Source: DASSUW01 sp963759375
Lineage (GTDB): Bacteria; Actinomycetota; Thermoleophilia; Solirubrobacterales; Solirubrobacteraceae
Length of the DNA stretch: 64,000 nt
Assembly: GCA_963759375.1 (NCBI GenBank)
Contig: CAVWYY010000002.1
Coordinates: forward strand, 248,001-312,000
Direction: 5' to 3'
A program made the translations under genes and the position numbers. Of this stretch, positions 52,790 through 61,221 are shown piece by piece. Under the pieces are notes generated by a model. That model was not told where the DNA came from, did no database searches, and saw only the letters and a list, made by a program, of their open reading frames with translations. Position 1 is the stretch's first letter, and every line of letters starts with the position of its first letter.

Positions 52790-53260
52790 GTGAGCGACGA
52801 CGCGGAGCTCCGCTTCATCGAGCAGTTCGCGCTGATGCTGGTCGAGGCCGGCATGCCGCGCATGCCCTCGCGGGTGTTCGCGGCGGTGCTGGCCGAGGAC
52901 AGCGGACGGCTGACCGCGGGGGAGATCGCGACCCGCTTGCAGGTGTCGCCGGCCGCCGTTTCGGGTGCCGTGCGGTACCTCGTGCAGGTCCGCCTGCTGT
53001 TCCGGGGCCGCGAGCCGGGCGCGCGCACCGACCACTACTTCCTCAGCGAGGACGACCCGTGGTACGCGGCGATCACGAACCGTTCGGAGCTGCTGGCGCG
53101 CTGGGAGTCGAGCGCCTCCCAGGGCGCGACGGTGCTCGGGCTCGAGCGGCCCGCCGGCCGTCGCCTGGCCGAGACCGCCGAGTTCTTCGCGTTCCTGCGC
53201 GAGGAGCTGCCCGGCATGCTCGAGCGCTGGCAGGAGCGCCGCCGAACCCCGGCTGGGTAG
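52790..53260 (+). CDS. GbsR/MarR-family transcriptional regulator
   Basis: A winged-helix protein of 156 residues. It has AELRFIEQFALMLVEAGMPRMPSRVFAAVLAEDSGRLTAGEIATRL followed by the recognition helix VSPAAVSGAVRYLVQVRL and a wing with EPGARTDHYFL, matching the regulators that control ABC exporters in actinobacteria. The GTG at 52790 is preferred because it is 7 nt after TAGGAT; GTG at 52763 would add nine residues and erase the promoter. The C-terminus PAG and stop are coded by a dispersed repeat element. Confidence 0.85.
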   Translation: MSDDAELRFIEQFALMLVEAGMPRMPSRVFAAVLAEDSGRLTAGEIATRLQVSPAAVSGAVRYLVQVRLLFRGREPGARTDHYFLSEDDPWYAAITNRSELLARWESSASQGATVLGLERPAGRRLAETAEFFAFLREELPGMLERWQERRRTPAG

Positions 53261-53366
53261 GGGAGCGGGGCACGATTGTCGAGTTAGTTCCCCTGGAGGG
53301 AAGTAACTCGACAATCGCGTGGCCGCGCGGCCGGCCCTGCCGCCTCCTTACCCAGCCGCAGTTGGC
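53248..53366. repeat. Structured dispersed element, copy 2, with 20-bp hairpin
   Basis: Outer arms GGCTGGGTAGGGGAGCGGGG (53251-53270) and TTACCCAGCCGCAGTTGG (53348-53365) share their cores with copy 1. Inside is an almost perfect stem of 20 bp (53273-53292 against 53298-53317, one mismatch) with a 5-nt loop. The outer arms code the last residues and stops of both convergent genes. The hairpin would terminate transcription from either side. Confidence 0.8.
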
Positions 53367-54286
53367 CGGACCTGCGGCAGCAGCGCGTCCATGACGCGGA
53401 CGTCGAGGTCACCCGCCAAAGCAGCCTGCACGCCCGCGGCAGCGGCCGCGACGCCCCGCACCGCGGCGGCGAGCACGTCGAGGCCCGCCTCGAGCCCCGA
53501 GGCCAGGCCGGCGGCCAGCACGTCGCCGGCCCCGATCGGGTTGGCCACCGCCTCCACGCGCGGCGCGGCGATCCACCACGCACCGTCATCCGACGCCACG
53601 GCGGCGCCCGCCGCCGCGGCGGTCACGACCGCGGCCCGCGCGCCCGCGCGCACGAGCTCCCGCGCCGCCACCACCGCGTGCTCGCGCGCCTCGGGCGACG
53701 CCTCGACGGCCTCGTCGGCGCGCCCGAACAGCACGCCCTCGGCCTCGGCCAGGTTCGGCGTCACCACAGCGGGCGCGGCGGCCAGCGCGGCGGCCAGCGT
53801 CGGGCCGGTGGCGTCGACGATCGCGACGGGCGCCAGGCGGGCGAGGCGGGCGTAGCCGTCCTCCGGCGCCTCCGGCGGCAGGCTCCCCGAGCACACGAGC
53901 ACGCCGTGGCCGCCGAGCGCGGAGGCGACCTCGGCCTCCAGCGTGTCCCAGTCGCCGGCGCCCAGCGGCGGGCCGGGCTCGTTGAGCACGGTCGCGCGAG
54001 TGGGCTCGAGGATCACCGCGGTCGACCGGATCTCGCCGGAGACCGGCACGCCGCGCAGCGCCACGCCCTCCTCGGCGATCAGCTCGCCGGCCGCCTGGCC
54101 CGTGCGGCCGGGCAGGAAGGCGACGAGCTCGGCGGGCACGCCCAGTGCGCGGGCCGCGCGCGCCACGTTGAGTCCCTTGCCGCCCGGGGTGACCGCGACG
54201 TCGGTCAGCCGCAGCACGTCACCAGGGCGCAGCTCGGGAATCCTCGACGTGCGATCGATCGTGAGGTTCGGGCCCGCGATCAGCAC
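53348..54286 (-). CDS. PfkB-family sugar kinase (1-phosphofructokinase-like)
   Basis: A 312-residue ribokinase-fold enzyme. It opens with IAGPNLTIDRT, has the substrate motif VTPGGKGLNVARAARALG near residue 35, VCSGSLPPEA, VTPNLAEAE, and the catalytic ANPIGAGDVLAAGLASGLEAG near 250, as in hexose-phosphate kinases (FruK, LacC, PfkB). The likely product is fructose-1,6-bisphosphate or a related bisphosphate. Start is GTG. The final residues TAAG and stop lie in the dispersed repeat. Confidence 0.9.
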   Translation of the reverse strand: MLIAGPNLTIDRTSRIPELRPGDVLRLTDVAVTPGGKGLNVARAARALGVPAELVAFLPGRTGQAAGELIAEEGVALRGVPVSGEIRSTAVILEPTRATVLNEPGPPLGAGDWDTLEAEVASALGGHGVLVCSGSLPPEAPEDGYARLARLAPVAIVDATGPTLAAALAAAPAVVTPNLAEAEGVLFGRADEAVEASPEAREHAVVAARELVRAGARAAVVTAAAAGAAVASDDGAWWIAAPRVEAVANPIGAGDVLAAGLASGLEAGLDVLAAAVRGVAAAAAGVQAALAGDLDVRVMDALLPQVRPTAAG

Positions 54287-54293
54287 CGCGGCG

Positions 54294-55283
54294 TCAGCCG
54301 GCGCCGGCGGGGAGCGTGCCCTGCAGGATGATCTCGCCGGGCTTGGCGGCCTTGCCGGTCTCGCGGGTCACGAGCACCTTGTCGTAGGAGGCGAACCAGG
54401 CCGGGAACTCGTCCTCGTCGCCCTTCTGCGGGCCGCCCGTGGTCAGCACGCCGTTGTCGCCGACCGGCACCTTCGCGAAGCCGAGCCGGCGCGGCTTGCT
54501 GCCCGGCTTGGTGAACCACACCGCGTAGCTGTCCTTGTTGGTGTTCGGCGGCACGTTCTCGGCCGCGATCGCGAACCGGACCTTGCCGTCGTTGGCCGGG
54601 ATCAGCCGCATCAGGCCCGCGGCGTTCGAGCCGCTGGCGCCCTGGAGCAGGATGTCGTTGCCGCTGATGTCGCCCTGGGCGTCGGCGGTGGCGGTCGGCG
54701 TCGCGGTCGCCTCCGCGGCGGCCGAGCCGGACGGCTCGTCGTCGCCGCGCGTCAGCACGAACGCGATCAGCCCGGCGACGATCAGCACCAGCACGGCGAT
54801 CAGGATCGCGCCGCCGACCTTCGACGAGCGCGGCGTCGGCGCCGCGGCGGGTGGAGCGTCCTCGCGCGCCGGGCGCGGGCGGGGGGCAACCGGCTCGTCG
54901 CCGTCGCGTAGCGGCCGGGGGCGCGGCGCCGGGGCCTCCTCGGCGGCCGGCACGTCGGGCACCGCGGCGCCGCCGAGCTCGCGCAGGCGCTCGGCCGCGC
55001 TCTCGGCCCACGCCCGGGCGGCGCCGTTGCGGGCCACCGCGCCGCGCGTGCGCTCGGCCTCGGCCTCGGCCTGCTGCCCGAGCAGCCAGTCGGCGATCCG
55101 GCCGGTGTCGACGCCCGGCGCGGCATCACCGGCCAGCGTGCGCAGGCCCGCGTCGGCACGCGCGCGGACGTCTCGCTCGGGGATCCCGAGCAGCTCCGAG
55201 AGCTCGCCGTAGGAGCGGCCCTGGCGCAGGACCAACTCCAGCACGGCGCGCTGGTCGGGGGCAAGCGTGTCGAGGGGCGTCAT
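54294..55283 (-). CDS. Membrane-anchored sigma-region-4-like HTH protein with extracytoplasmic domain
   Basis: A 329-residue protein with three parts. Residues 1-50 (LAPDQRAVLELVLRQGRSYGELSELLGIPERDVRARADAGLRTL) read as a sigma-70 region 4-like HTH. A Pro/Arg-rich cytoplasmic linker follows, with a membrane helix at about 162-182 (GGAILIAVLVLIVAGLIAFVL). The outer domain (about 190-329) resembles the RskA-type anti-sigma C-terminal domain (SYAVWFTKPG..RRLGFAKVPVG..VLVTRE). This would place DNA-binding and sensing parts of a sigma/anti-sigma pair in one chain. No free ECF factor is adjacent. Function is inference. Confidence 0.68.
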   Translation of the reverse strand: MTPLDTLAPDQRAVLELVLRQGRSYGELSELLGIPERDVRARADAGLRTLAGDAAPGVDTGRIADWLLGQQAEAEAERTRGAVARNGAARAWAESAAERLRELGGAAVPDVPAAEEAPAPRPRPLRDGDEPVAPRPRPAREDAPPAAAPTPRSSKVGGAILIAVLVLIVAGLIAFVLTRGDDEPSGSAAAEATATPTATADAQGDISGNDILLQGASGSNAAGLMRLIPANDGKVRFAIAAENVPPNTNKDSYAVWFTKPGSKPRRLGFAKVPVGDNGVLTTGGPQKGDEDEFPAWFASYDKVLVTRETGKAAKPGEIILQGTLPAGAG

Positions 55284-55315
55284 GCCGGCGAAGAGAGGGT
55301 AGTGTGCCGCGCCTC

Positions 55316-55705
55316 GTGGAGACCCCGTTCGGAGAATTCCCGGTCGGCTTCGACAAGCACTACGGGCTCGAGATCGTGAGCATGAGCGACGAGGAGGTGC
55401 GCGCTCGCGTGCAGGTGCGCCCCGAGCTGCTGCAGCCCGCCGGGCTCGTCCACGGCGGCGTCTTCGCGTCAATGGCCGAGTCGATGACCTCGATCGCCAC
55501 GTGGGTCGCCGTGCACGAGGACGGCAAGACGGCCATGGGGCTGTCGAACCAGACGAGCTTCCTGCGCCCGATCATCTCCGGGACGATCCACGCGACCGGG
55601 CGGCGCCGCCACAAGGGCCGCTCGACCTGGGTGTGGGAGGTCGACGTCACCGACGACGACGGGCGCCTGTGCGCGCTCGTCCGGATGACCGTCGCGGTCC
55701 GCTAG
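55316..55705 (+). CDS. PaaI-type hotdog-fold thioesterase
   Basis: A thioesterase of about 129 residues acting on acyl- or aromatic-CoA. The hotdog motif QPAGLVHGGVFASMAESMTSIA (catalytic-site His-Gly-Gly near residue 45) is present, as are SNQTSFLRPIISGTIHATGRRRHKGRSTWVWEVDVTDDDGRLCA. GTG at 55304 is an alternative start; 55316 lies 10 nt after TAGTGT (55300-55305). It is convergent with nadE and the two stops share CTAG (55702-55705). Confidence 0.85.
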   Translation: METPFGEFPVGFDKHYGLEIVSMSDEEVRARVQVRPELLQPAGLVHGGVFASMAESMTSIATWVAVHEDGKTAMGLSNQTSFLRPIISGTIHATGRRRHKGRSTWVWEVDVTDDDGRLCALVRMTVAVR

Positions 55706-57454
55706 AGGACGACCGGCGGGCGCCGGCCCGGGCGGTACGCGTTGGTGATCGGCATCCGGCGGTCGCGCCCGAACGCGCGCGGCGTGATCTTGATCCCCGG
55801 CGGTGCCTGGCGGCGCTTGTACTCCGAGCGGTCGACCAGCGCGATCACCTTGTCGATCGCCTCGCGCGGCAGGCCCGCGCGCTCGAGCGCGTCCGGGTCG
55901 GCGTCCTCCTCGATGTAGGCCTCGAGGATCGCGTCCAGCGTGTCGTAATCGCCCAGTGAGTCGGAGTCCCTCTGGTCGTCCCGCAGCTCGGCGCTCGGCG
56001 GCCGGTCGACGATCGAGCGCGGCACCGGATGCTCCGGGTCGCGGGCGTTGCGGTAGTCGACGAGCCGGTAGACGAGCGTCTTCGGCACGTCCTTGATCAC
56101 CGCGAAGCCGCCGGCCGAGTCGCCGTACAGGGTCGAGTAGCCGACCGAGTTCTCGGACTTGTTGCCGGTCGTCAGCACGAGCCAGCCGAACTTGTTCGAC
56201 AGCGCCATGAGCAGGTTGCCGCGGATCCGCGCCTGCAGGTTCTCCTCGGTGATGTCCGGCTCGCGGCCCTCGAACAGGTCGCCGAGCAGGTCGTCGTAGA
56301 GCTCCATCGCCGGGCCGATCGCGATCTCGTGCAGCTCCACGCCGAGGTTGTCGGCGAGCACCTTCGCGTCGTCCCGGGTGCCCGAGGACGAGTAGCGCGA
56401 GGGCATGGTCACCGCCGTCACCCGGTCGGCGCCCAGCGCGTCGACCGCGATCAGCAGTGTCAGCGTCGAGTCGATCCCGCCGGACAGGCCGATCACGACG
56501 TGGCGGAAGCCGTTCTTGGAGACGTAGTCGCCCGTGCCGAGCGCGAGTGCCGCGTAGACCTCGGCCTCGGGCTCGAGCAGCGGCGCCACGTCGCCGCCTG
56601 CGGCGTCCTGGCGGACGTCCTCGCGGCGGGCCAGCGGGCCGATCCGCCGCACCTCGGGCAGTGCGGCGCGCACGGGCTTGCGCAGCCGCGTGTCGCGCAG
56701 CCGGGCGGTCATCGCCGCCTGCAGGTCGACCGTCGCGACGGTCAGCGACTCCGCGAACTGCGGGGCGCGCGCGAGCACCTCGCCCTCGTGGTCGATCAGC
56801 AGCGAGTGGCCGTCGAACACCAGCTCGTCCTGGCCGCCGACGAGGTTGGTGAACGCCACGGCCGCCAGGTTGTCGCGCGCGCGCTGGATCGAGCATCCGC
56901 TCGCGCTGCACGCCCTTGCCGGCGTGGTACGGGGAGGCGGAGGCGTTCAGGATCAGCGGCGCGCCGGCCAGCGCCTCGTCGGACGCGGGCGGGCCGGGCG
57001 TCCAGATGTCCTCGCAGATCGTCAGGCCCAGGCGCGCGTCGCCGAGCTCGAGCACGGCGCCGCCGTCGCCGACCTGGAAGTACCGCTGCTCGTCGAACAC
57101 GCCGTAGTTCGGCAGCACGATCTTGCGGTAGACGGCCTTCAGCTCGCCCTCCGCCAGCACGGCGAGCGCGTTGTGGACGTCGTCGGCCCGCTCCGGGAAG
57201 CCGACCAGCGCGACGATCCCCTGCGCCTCGGCGGCGAGCTCGGCCACCGCCTCGGTCGCCGCGAGCAGGAAGTGCTCCTTGAGCAGCAGGTCCTCCGGCG
57301 GATAGCCGGTGACCGCCAGCTCCGGGAACAGGACCAGCTCGGCGCCCGCCTCGCGCGCCCGCGCGATGTTCTCGGTGATCTTGGCGACGTTGCCCTCGAT
57401 GTCCCCGACGCGGGTGTTGATCTGCGCGAGGGCCAGGCGGAGCGGGGCGATCAT
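55702..57454 (-). CDS. nadE: NAD+ synthase, glutamine-dependent (frameshifted near 56890)
   Basis: NadE amidates nicotinic acid adenine dinucleotide to NAD+ using glutamine. The N-terminal nitrilase domain has Glu in LVLFPELAVTGYPPEDLL, Lys in YRKIVLPNYGVFDEQRYF and Cys in LGLTICEDIW. The synthetase domain has the PP-loop VIGLSGGIDSTLTLL, TTGNKSENSVGYSTLYGD and KITPRAFGRDRRMPI. After VQRERML the frame changes, and IQRARDNLAAVAFTNLVGG follows in the next frame, equal to one extra base at about 56890. The repaired protein has 583 residues. It is usually essential, so an error in the sequence is likely. Confidence 0.93.
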
Positions 57455-57459
57455 GCCTC

Positions 57460-59395
57460 TTATGGTATGCCGCGGCCGAGCCAGAACTCGGCGAAATCCT
57501 GCAGGGCGGGATCGCTCGGGGCGTCGGCGCGCAGGATGCGCTTGTACGCGAGCGCGGTGGCCGGCCCGGCGCCTGCGCGGCGGGCCAGGATGACCGCCTG
57601 GCCGGCGGCCGCCAGCTCGGCGTCGAACGGCCCGGCAACCTCTTCCTGGAGCTTGACCAGCGCGGGCGGCGGCTTCGCGGCGTCGTAGAGGATCACGACG
57701 TTGCCGAGCTCGAGCGCCTCGACGAGCTGATCGTCGGTGATCGGCCGCCGGTCGCGCGTGACCAGCGCGTCCTCGTGCGGGCCGCTGGCGGGCGGGTCGG
57801 ATCCCTCGGGCTGCACCTGGCCGGGGCCCTCGGGCGTGGTGGCCACCTCCGAGTCGTCACGCGAGCTCGCGAGCAGGCCTACGGCCGCGATGCCGGCGAG
57901 CGCGAGGACGGCGCCGATGACCCAGGGCAGGACCCGTCTCAAGCGCGGCTCTTGGTCCGGCGCGACGTCGGGCCGCGCGCGGCCGCTGCGGCGCCCGCCG
58001 TTGGCCGGCACGCCCGCCGCGGCGGCGAGCTCGGCGATCGCCGCCTCCAGGTCGCTCGCGAACGCGTCGAGGTCCTCCATCGCGTCGTAGTCGCCGAGCA
58101 GGCCGAAGAAGATCCGACCGTCGTAGGACATGATCGCGATGCCCAGCGCCGTGTTCAGGACCAGCGGCACCTTCGGGTAGAACGCGCGCAGCTTGCGGCC
58201 GAGCATGTAGAGCGGGAACTGCGGGCCGGGCACGTTGGTCACGGTGAGGTTGAAGAAGCGCTGGCGGCTCTGCAGGCGCGCCGCCTGGTCGAGCACCGTC
58301 GGCACCGCGAAGCCCGCGAGCTGCGTGAGCCGCTCGGCGCCCACCGCCTGGCCGGACGCCTTGAGGTCGCCCAGCGCGTCGTGCACGGCCTTGAATCGCT
58401 CGACCGGGTCCTCGAGGCCGACCGGCAGCGGCGCGTACATCGCGGTCACCTTGTTGCCGAGCGCGCCGCGCTCCTCGTCGGCGCGGATCGAGACCGGCAC
58501 CATCGCCTTGAGCTCGAGCCCGTCGGGCTCACGGCCGCGACGGATGAGGTGCTCGCGCAGCGCGGCGGCCACGACGGTCAGCACGACGTCGTTGACCGTG
58601 CCGCCGAGCGCGCCCTTGATCGCCTTGAAGCGGCCGAGGTCGCTCTCCACCCACGCGAACCGCCGGTGCGAGCCGATCGGCACGTTGAGCGGGCTGGGCG
58701 GGGCGCCGCCGATCCCGGCCGCGGCCATCGACGCCAGGCCGGACAGCGTGCGGGCCACGCCGGCGCCGGCCTCGCGCGGGCCGCCGAGCGCGCCGACCGC
58801 CGAGCGCGCGAGGTCGACCGGCGTCATCGCCCGCTCGAGTCAGCGCCTCGGCCGCCAGCGTCGATCCGCTGGGCTCCGGGCGCGGGTACCACGCGGGGCC
58901 TGGGTCGCGCGCCGGCGGGTCCGGCTCGAGGTCGAACAGCACGGTCATGATGTCGACACCCGAGATGCCGTCCACCAGCGCGTGGTGGGTCTTGCAGATG
59001 AGCCCGAACTGACCCTCGCCGACGCGCTGGACGAGCCAGATCTCCCACAGCGGCTTCGAGCGGTCGAGCTGCTGGGAGAACACGCGGCCGGCCAGGTTGC
59101 GCAGCTGCTCCTCGCTCGCCGGCTCGGGCAGCGCCGTGTGGCGCACGTGGTAGCCGACGTTGAAGTGCGGGTCGTCGACCCACACCGGCCGGGCCTGCGC
59201 CAGCGGCGGGAACGCGAGCTTCTGCCGGTAGCGCGGGACCTGGTGCAGCCGGCCGTCGATCATCGCCAGCAGGTCCTCGTACGGGGGCGCCTCGCCCTCG
59301 AAGACGAGCACGGATCCCACGTGCATGTAGGCGCCGTGCTTCTCGAGCGCCAGGAACGACGCGTCGAGGCCGGTGAGGCGGTCGGGATTCGGCAC
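57460..59395 (-). CDS. Wax ester synthase/DGAT-family protein fused to a membrane-anchored DUF3105-like domain (frameshifted near 58831)
   Basis: The first 475 or so residues are a WS/DGAT acyltransferase: LTGLDASFLALE near the start, the catalytic KTHHALVDGISGVD (HHxxxDG) near residue 133, LGGTVNDVVLTVVAAALREHL, VPVSIRADEERGALGNKVTAM, and NVPGPQFPLYMLG. It would acylate diacylglycerol or fatty alcohols. The same frame continues through a membrane helix (RVLPWVIGAVLALAGIAAVG) into about 110 residues (QLVEALELGNVVILYD..AEFWLGRGIP) that resemble DUF3105. One extra base at 58828-58835 breaks the gene after EALTRA. The fusion is visible in frame, but a lost stop cannot be excluded in this error-prone sequence. 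Confidence 0.8.
57462..57467 (-). promoter_or_regulatory. -10 box of nadE (leaderless)
   Basis: Minus-strand TACCAT, 7 nt, ATG at 57454. AAGAGG in the gap is a weak alternative Shine-Dalgarno, too close to the ATG. Confidence 0.45.
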
Positions 59396-59402
59396 CGGGG
59401 CG

Positions 59403-59408
59403 ATTCTA
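59403..59408 (-). promoter_or_regulatory. -10 box of the WS/DGAT gene (leaderless)
   Basis: Minus-strand TAGAAT, 7 nt, GTG at 59395. Confidence 0.55.
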
Positions 59409-59514
59409 CGGCGCGCGAGCAGTCAGAACCCTCGTGTGACGGTGGTCACAGGGATGCCCTGCGGATCTCGCTATCCCAGCGGGTTTGCCCTGACCCCGAA
59501 ACGGAGGTTCCGCC

Positions 59515-60099
59515 ATGCGAGCCCGACTCGCCGCCGTCGCGGCCGGCGCCCTGACATTGACTGCCGCTGCACCCGCCGATGCCGGCGTCGTGAAGAAGAA
59601 ACGCCTGCAGGTGAAGGTCGGCCGCACGGCCGTCGTGGTCGGCACCGGCTCGCCGTCGAGCACCACCGAGCTGCAGGTCCGCCGCCGCGGCGCGTGGCGC
59701 ACGATCGACCGCGACCGGACCACGTCCCGCGGCCGGTTCGTGCTGCGTGCTCGCGTCACGCGGCCGATGAGTGTGCGTGCCCGCATCGTCGTCGACGGCG
59801 TCGCCCGGCGCGTCGGGCACCTGAACGCCTACCGGTCCGCTCTCGCCTCGTGGTACGGGCCGGGCCTGTACGGCAACCACCTCGGCTGTGGCGGGCGGCT
59901 CACGCCGGGCCGGCTCGGCGTGGCCCACAAGACGCTGCCGTGCGGCTCCGAGCTCACGCTGCGCAAGGGCTCGCGCACCGTGCGCGTGCGCGTGATCGAC
60001 CGCGGTCCGTACGCCGGCAGTCGCGAGTTCGACCTCACGGAGGCGACCGCGCAGAAGCTGCGCTTCCAGGGCCCGGGCGCGGTGCTCACGACACGGTAG
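59515..60099 (+). CDS. Secreted RlpA-like double-psi beta-barrel protein
   Basis: A 194-residue exported protein with a Sec signal peptide (RARLAAVAAGALTLTAAAPADA), a beta-rich region of about 80 residues, and a C-terminal DPBB/RlpA domain: LASWYGPGLYGNHLGCGGRLTPGRLGVAHKTLPCGSELTL..VRVRVIDRGPYAGSREFDLTEATAQKL. Some family members cleave glycan strands lacking stem peptides; the conserved aspartate of RlpA is present in VIDRGPY. GGAGG precedes the ATG. Activity is inferred. Confidence 0.85.
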   Translation: MRARLAAVAAGALTLTAAAPADAGVVKKKRLQVKVGRTAVVVGTGSPSSTTELQVRRRGAWRTIDRDRTTSRGRFVLRARVTRPMSVRARIVVDGVARRVGHLNAYRSALASWYGPGLYGNHLGCGGRLTPGRLGVAHKTLPCGSELTLRKGSRTVRVRVIDRGPYAGSREFDLTEATAQKLRFQGPGAVLTTR

Positions 60100-60118
60100 T
60101 CCGGTCCGGTCCCGGGCG

Positions 60119-60124
60119 TACGCT
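60119..60124 (+). promoter_or_regulatory. -10 box of dinB (leaderless)
   Basis: TACGCT, 8 nt, GTG at 60133. This favours the GTG over TTG at 60124, which would lie inside the box. No LexA box was noticed. Confidence 0.5.
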
Positions 60125-60132
60125 TGTGCGTT

Positions 60133-61221
60133 GTGCCCGGGCCCAAGCGAGTCATCGCCCACCTGGACTGCGACGCGTTCTACGCGACCGTCGAGCTCCT
60201 GAAGGCGCCGGAGCTGGCGGGCAAGCCGGTGATCGTCGCCGGCAGCGGACCCCGGGCGGTGGTCACGACCGCCAGCTACGAGGCGCGCAAGTTCGGCGTC
60301 GGCTCCGCGATGCCGGCCTCGCGCGCCCGCCGGCTGTGCCCGGACGCGATCGTCATCCCGCCGGACTTCACGGCCTATCGCGAGACGTCCAAGCGCGTGT
60401 GGGCCCTCGTGGGCGAACGGCTCGACCGGGTGCAGCAGATCGGCATCGACGAGGCGTACGCGGAGCTGACCGGCGTCGACAAGCCGCTGCGGGTGCTGCG
60501 CGAGGTGATCACTGCGGTGAAGGAGCAGACCGGGATCGTCATCTCGATCGGCGTCGGGCCGTCGCGGCTCGTCGCCAAGTGCTGCAGCGACCTCGGGAAG
60601 CCGGCGGGGTTCGTCGCCATGGGGCGCGAGGAGGCGTGCGTGCGGTTCGCGACGGCGCCGACGACGCGCGTCCCCGGCATCGGCCCGAAGACCGGCGACC
60701 GGCTCGCGGAGATCGGCATCCGCACGCTCGGCCAGCTCCAGCAGGCGGACGAGGCGCTGCTCGCCACCCGGTTCGGCACCAACACCGCTCGGTTCCTGAA
60801 GTCCCGCGCGCAGTTCGAGGACGACACGCCGGTCGACACCGAGCCAGGTGTCGCCAAGTCCTACTCGAGCGAGCGGACCTTCGACACCGACGTCGACGAC
60901 ATGGGCCGGCTCGAGGACGTCATCCGTGAGATGTCGCGCGAGCTGTGCGAGGGCCTGCAGCGGCGGGGGCGCCGCGGCCGGACGATCGCGATCAAGGTCA
61001 GGCTCGACGACTGGACGACCGTCACGCGAGCCCGCACGGTGGACGGGCCGACGCACGACACGGCGCTGGTGATCGAGACGGCGATCGAGCTCCTGCGCGT
61101 GTATGCGCCGCCACGGCCGGTGCGCCTGCTCGGCGTGCGGATCGCCGGGTTCGAGGACGTCGAGCCCGACTGCCGGCGGGCGCCACCGGCGCCCGCGGGC
61201 CAGTTGGCGTTGGAGATCTAG
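60133..61221 (+). CDS. dinB: DNA polymerase IV (Y-family)
   Basis: A translesion polymerase of 362 residues. The palm has the first metal aspartates in IAHLDCDAFYATVE, the nucleotide-binding YEARKFGVGSAMPASRA, and the second acidic motif as IGIDEAYAEL near residue 108, where the common Ser of S-I-D-E is Gly. The thumb HhH region is PTTRVPGIGPKTGDRLAEIGI near 178. The little finger ends with a beta-clamp-binding QLALEI at the C-terminus. It is convergent with cnoX, sharing CTAG (61218-61221). Confidence 0.94.
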   Translation: MPGPKRVIAHLDCDAFYATVELLKAPELAGKPVIVAGSGPRAVVTTASYEARKFGVGSAMPASRARRLCPDAIVIPPDFTAYRETSKRVWALVGERLDRVQQIGIDEAYAELTGVDKPLRVLREVITAVKEQTGIVISIGVGPSRLVAKCCSDLGKPAGFVAMGREEACVRFATAPTTRVPGIGPKTGDRLAEIGIRTLGQLQQADEALLATRFGTNTARFLKSRAQFEDDTPVDTEPGVAKSYSSERTFDTDVDDMGRLEDVIREMSRELCEGLQRRGRRGRTIAIKVRLDDWTTVTRARTVDGPTHDTALVIETAIELLRVYAPPRPVRLLGVRIAGFEDVEPDCRRAPPAPAGQLALEI

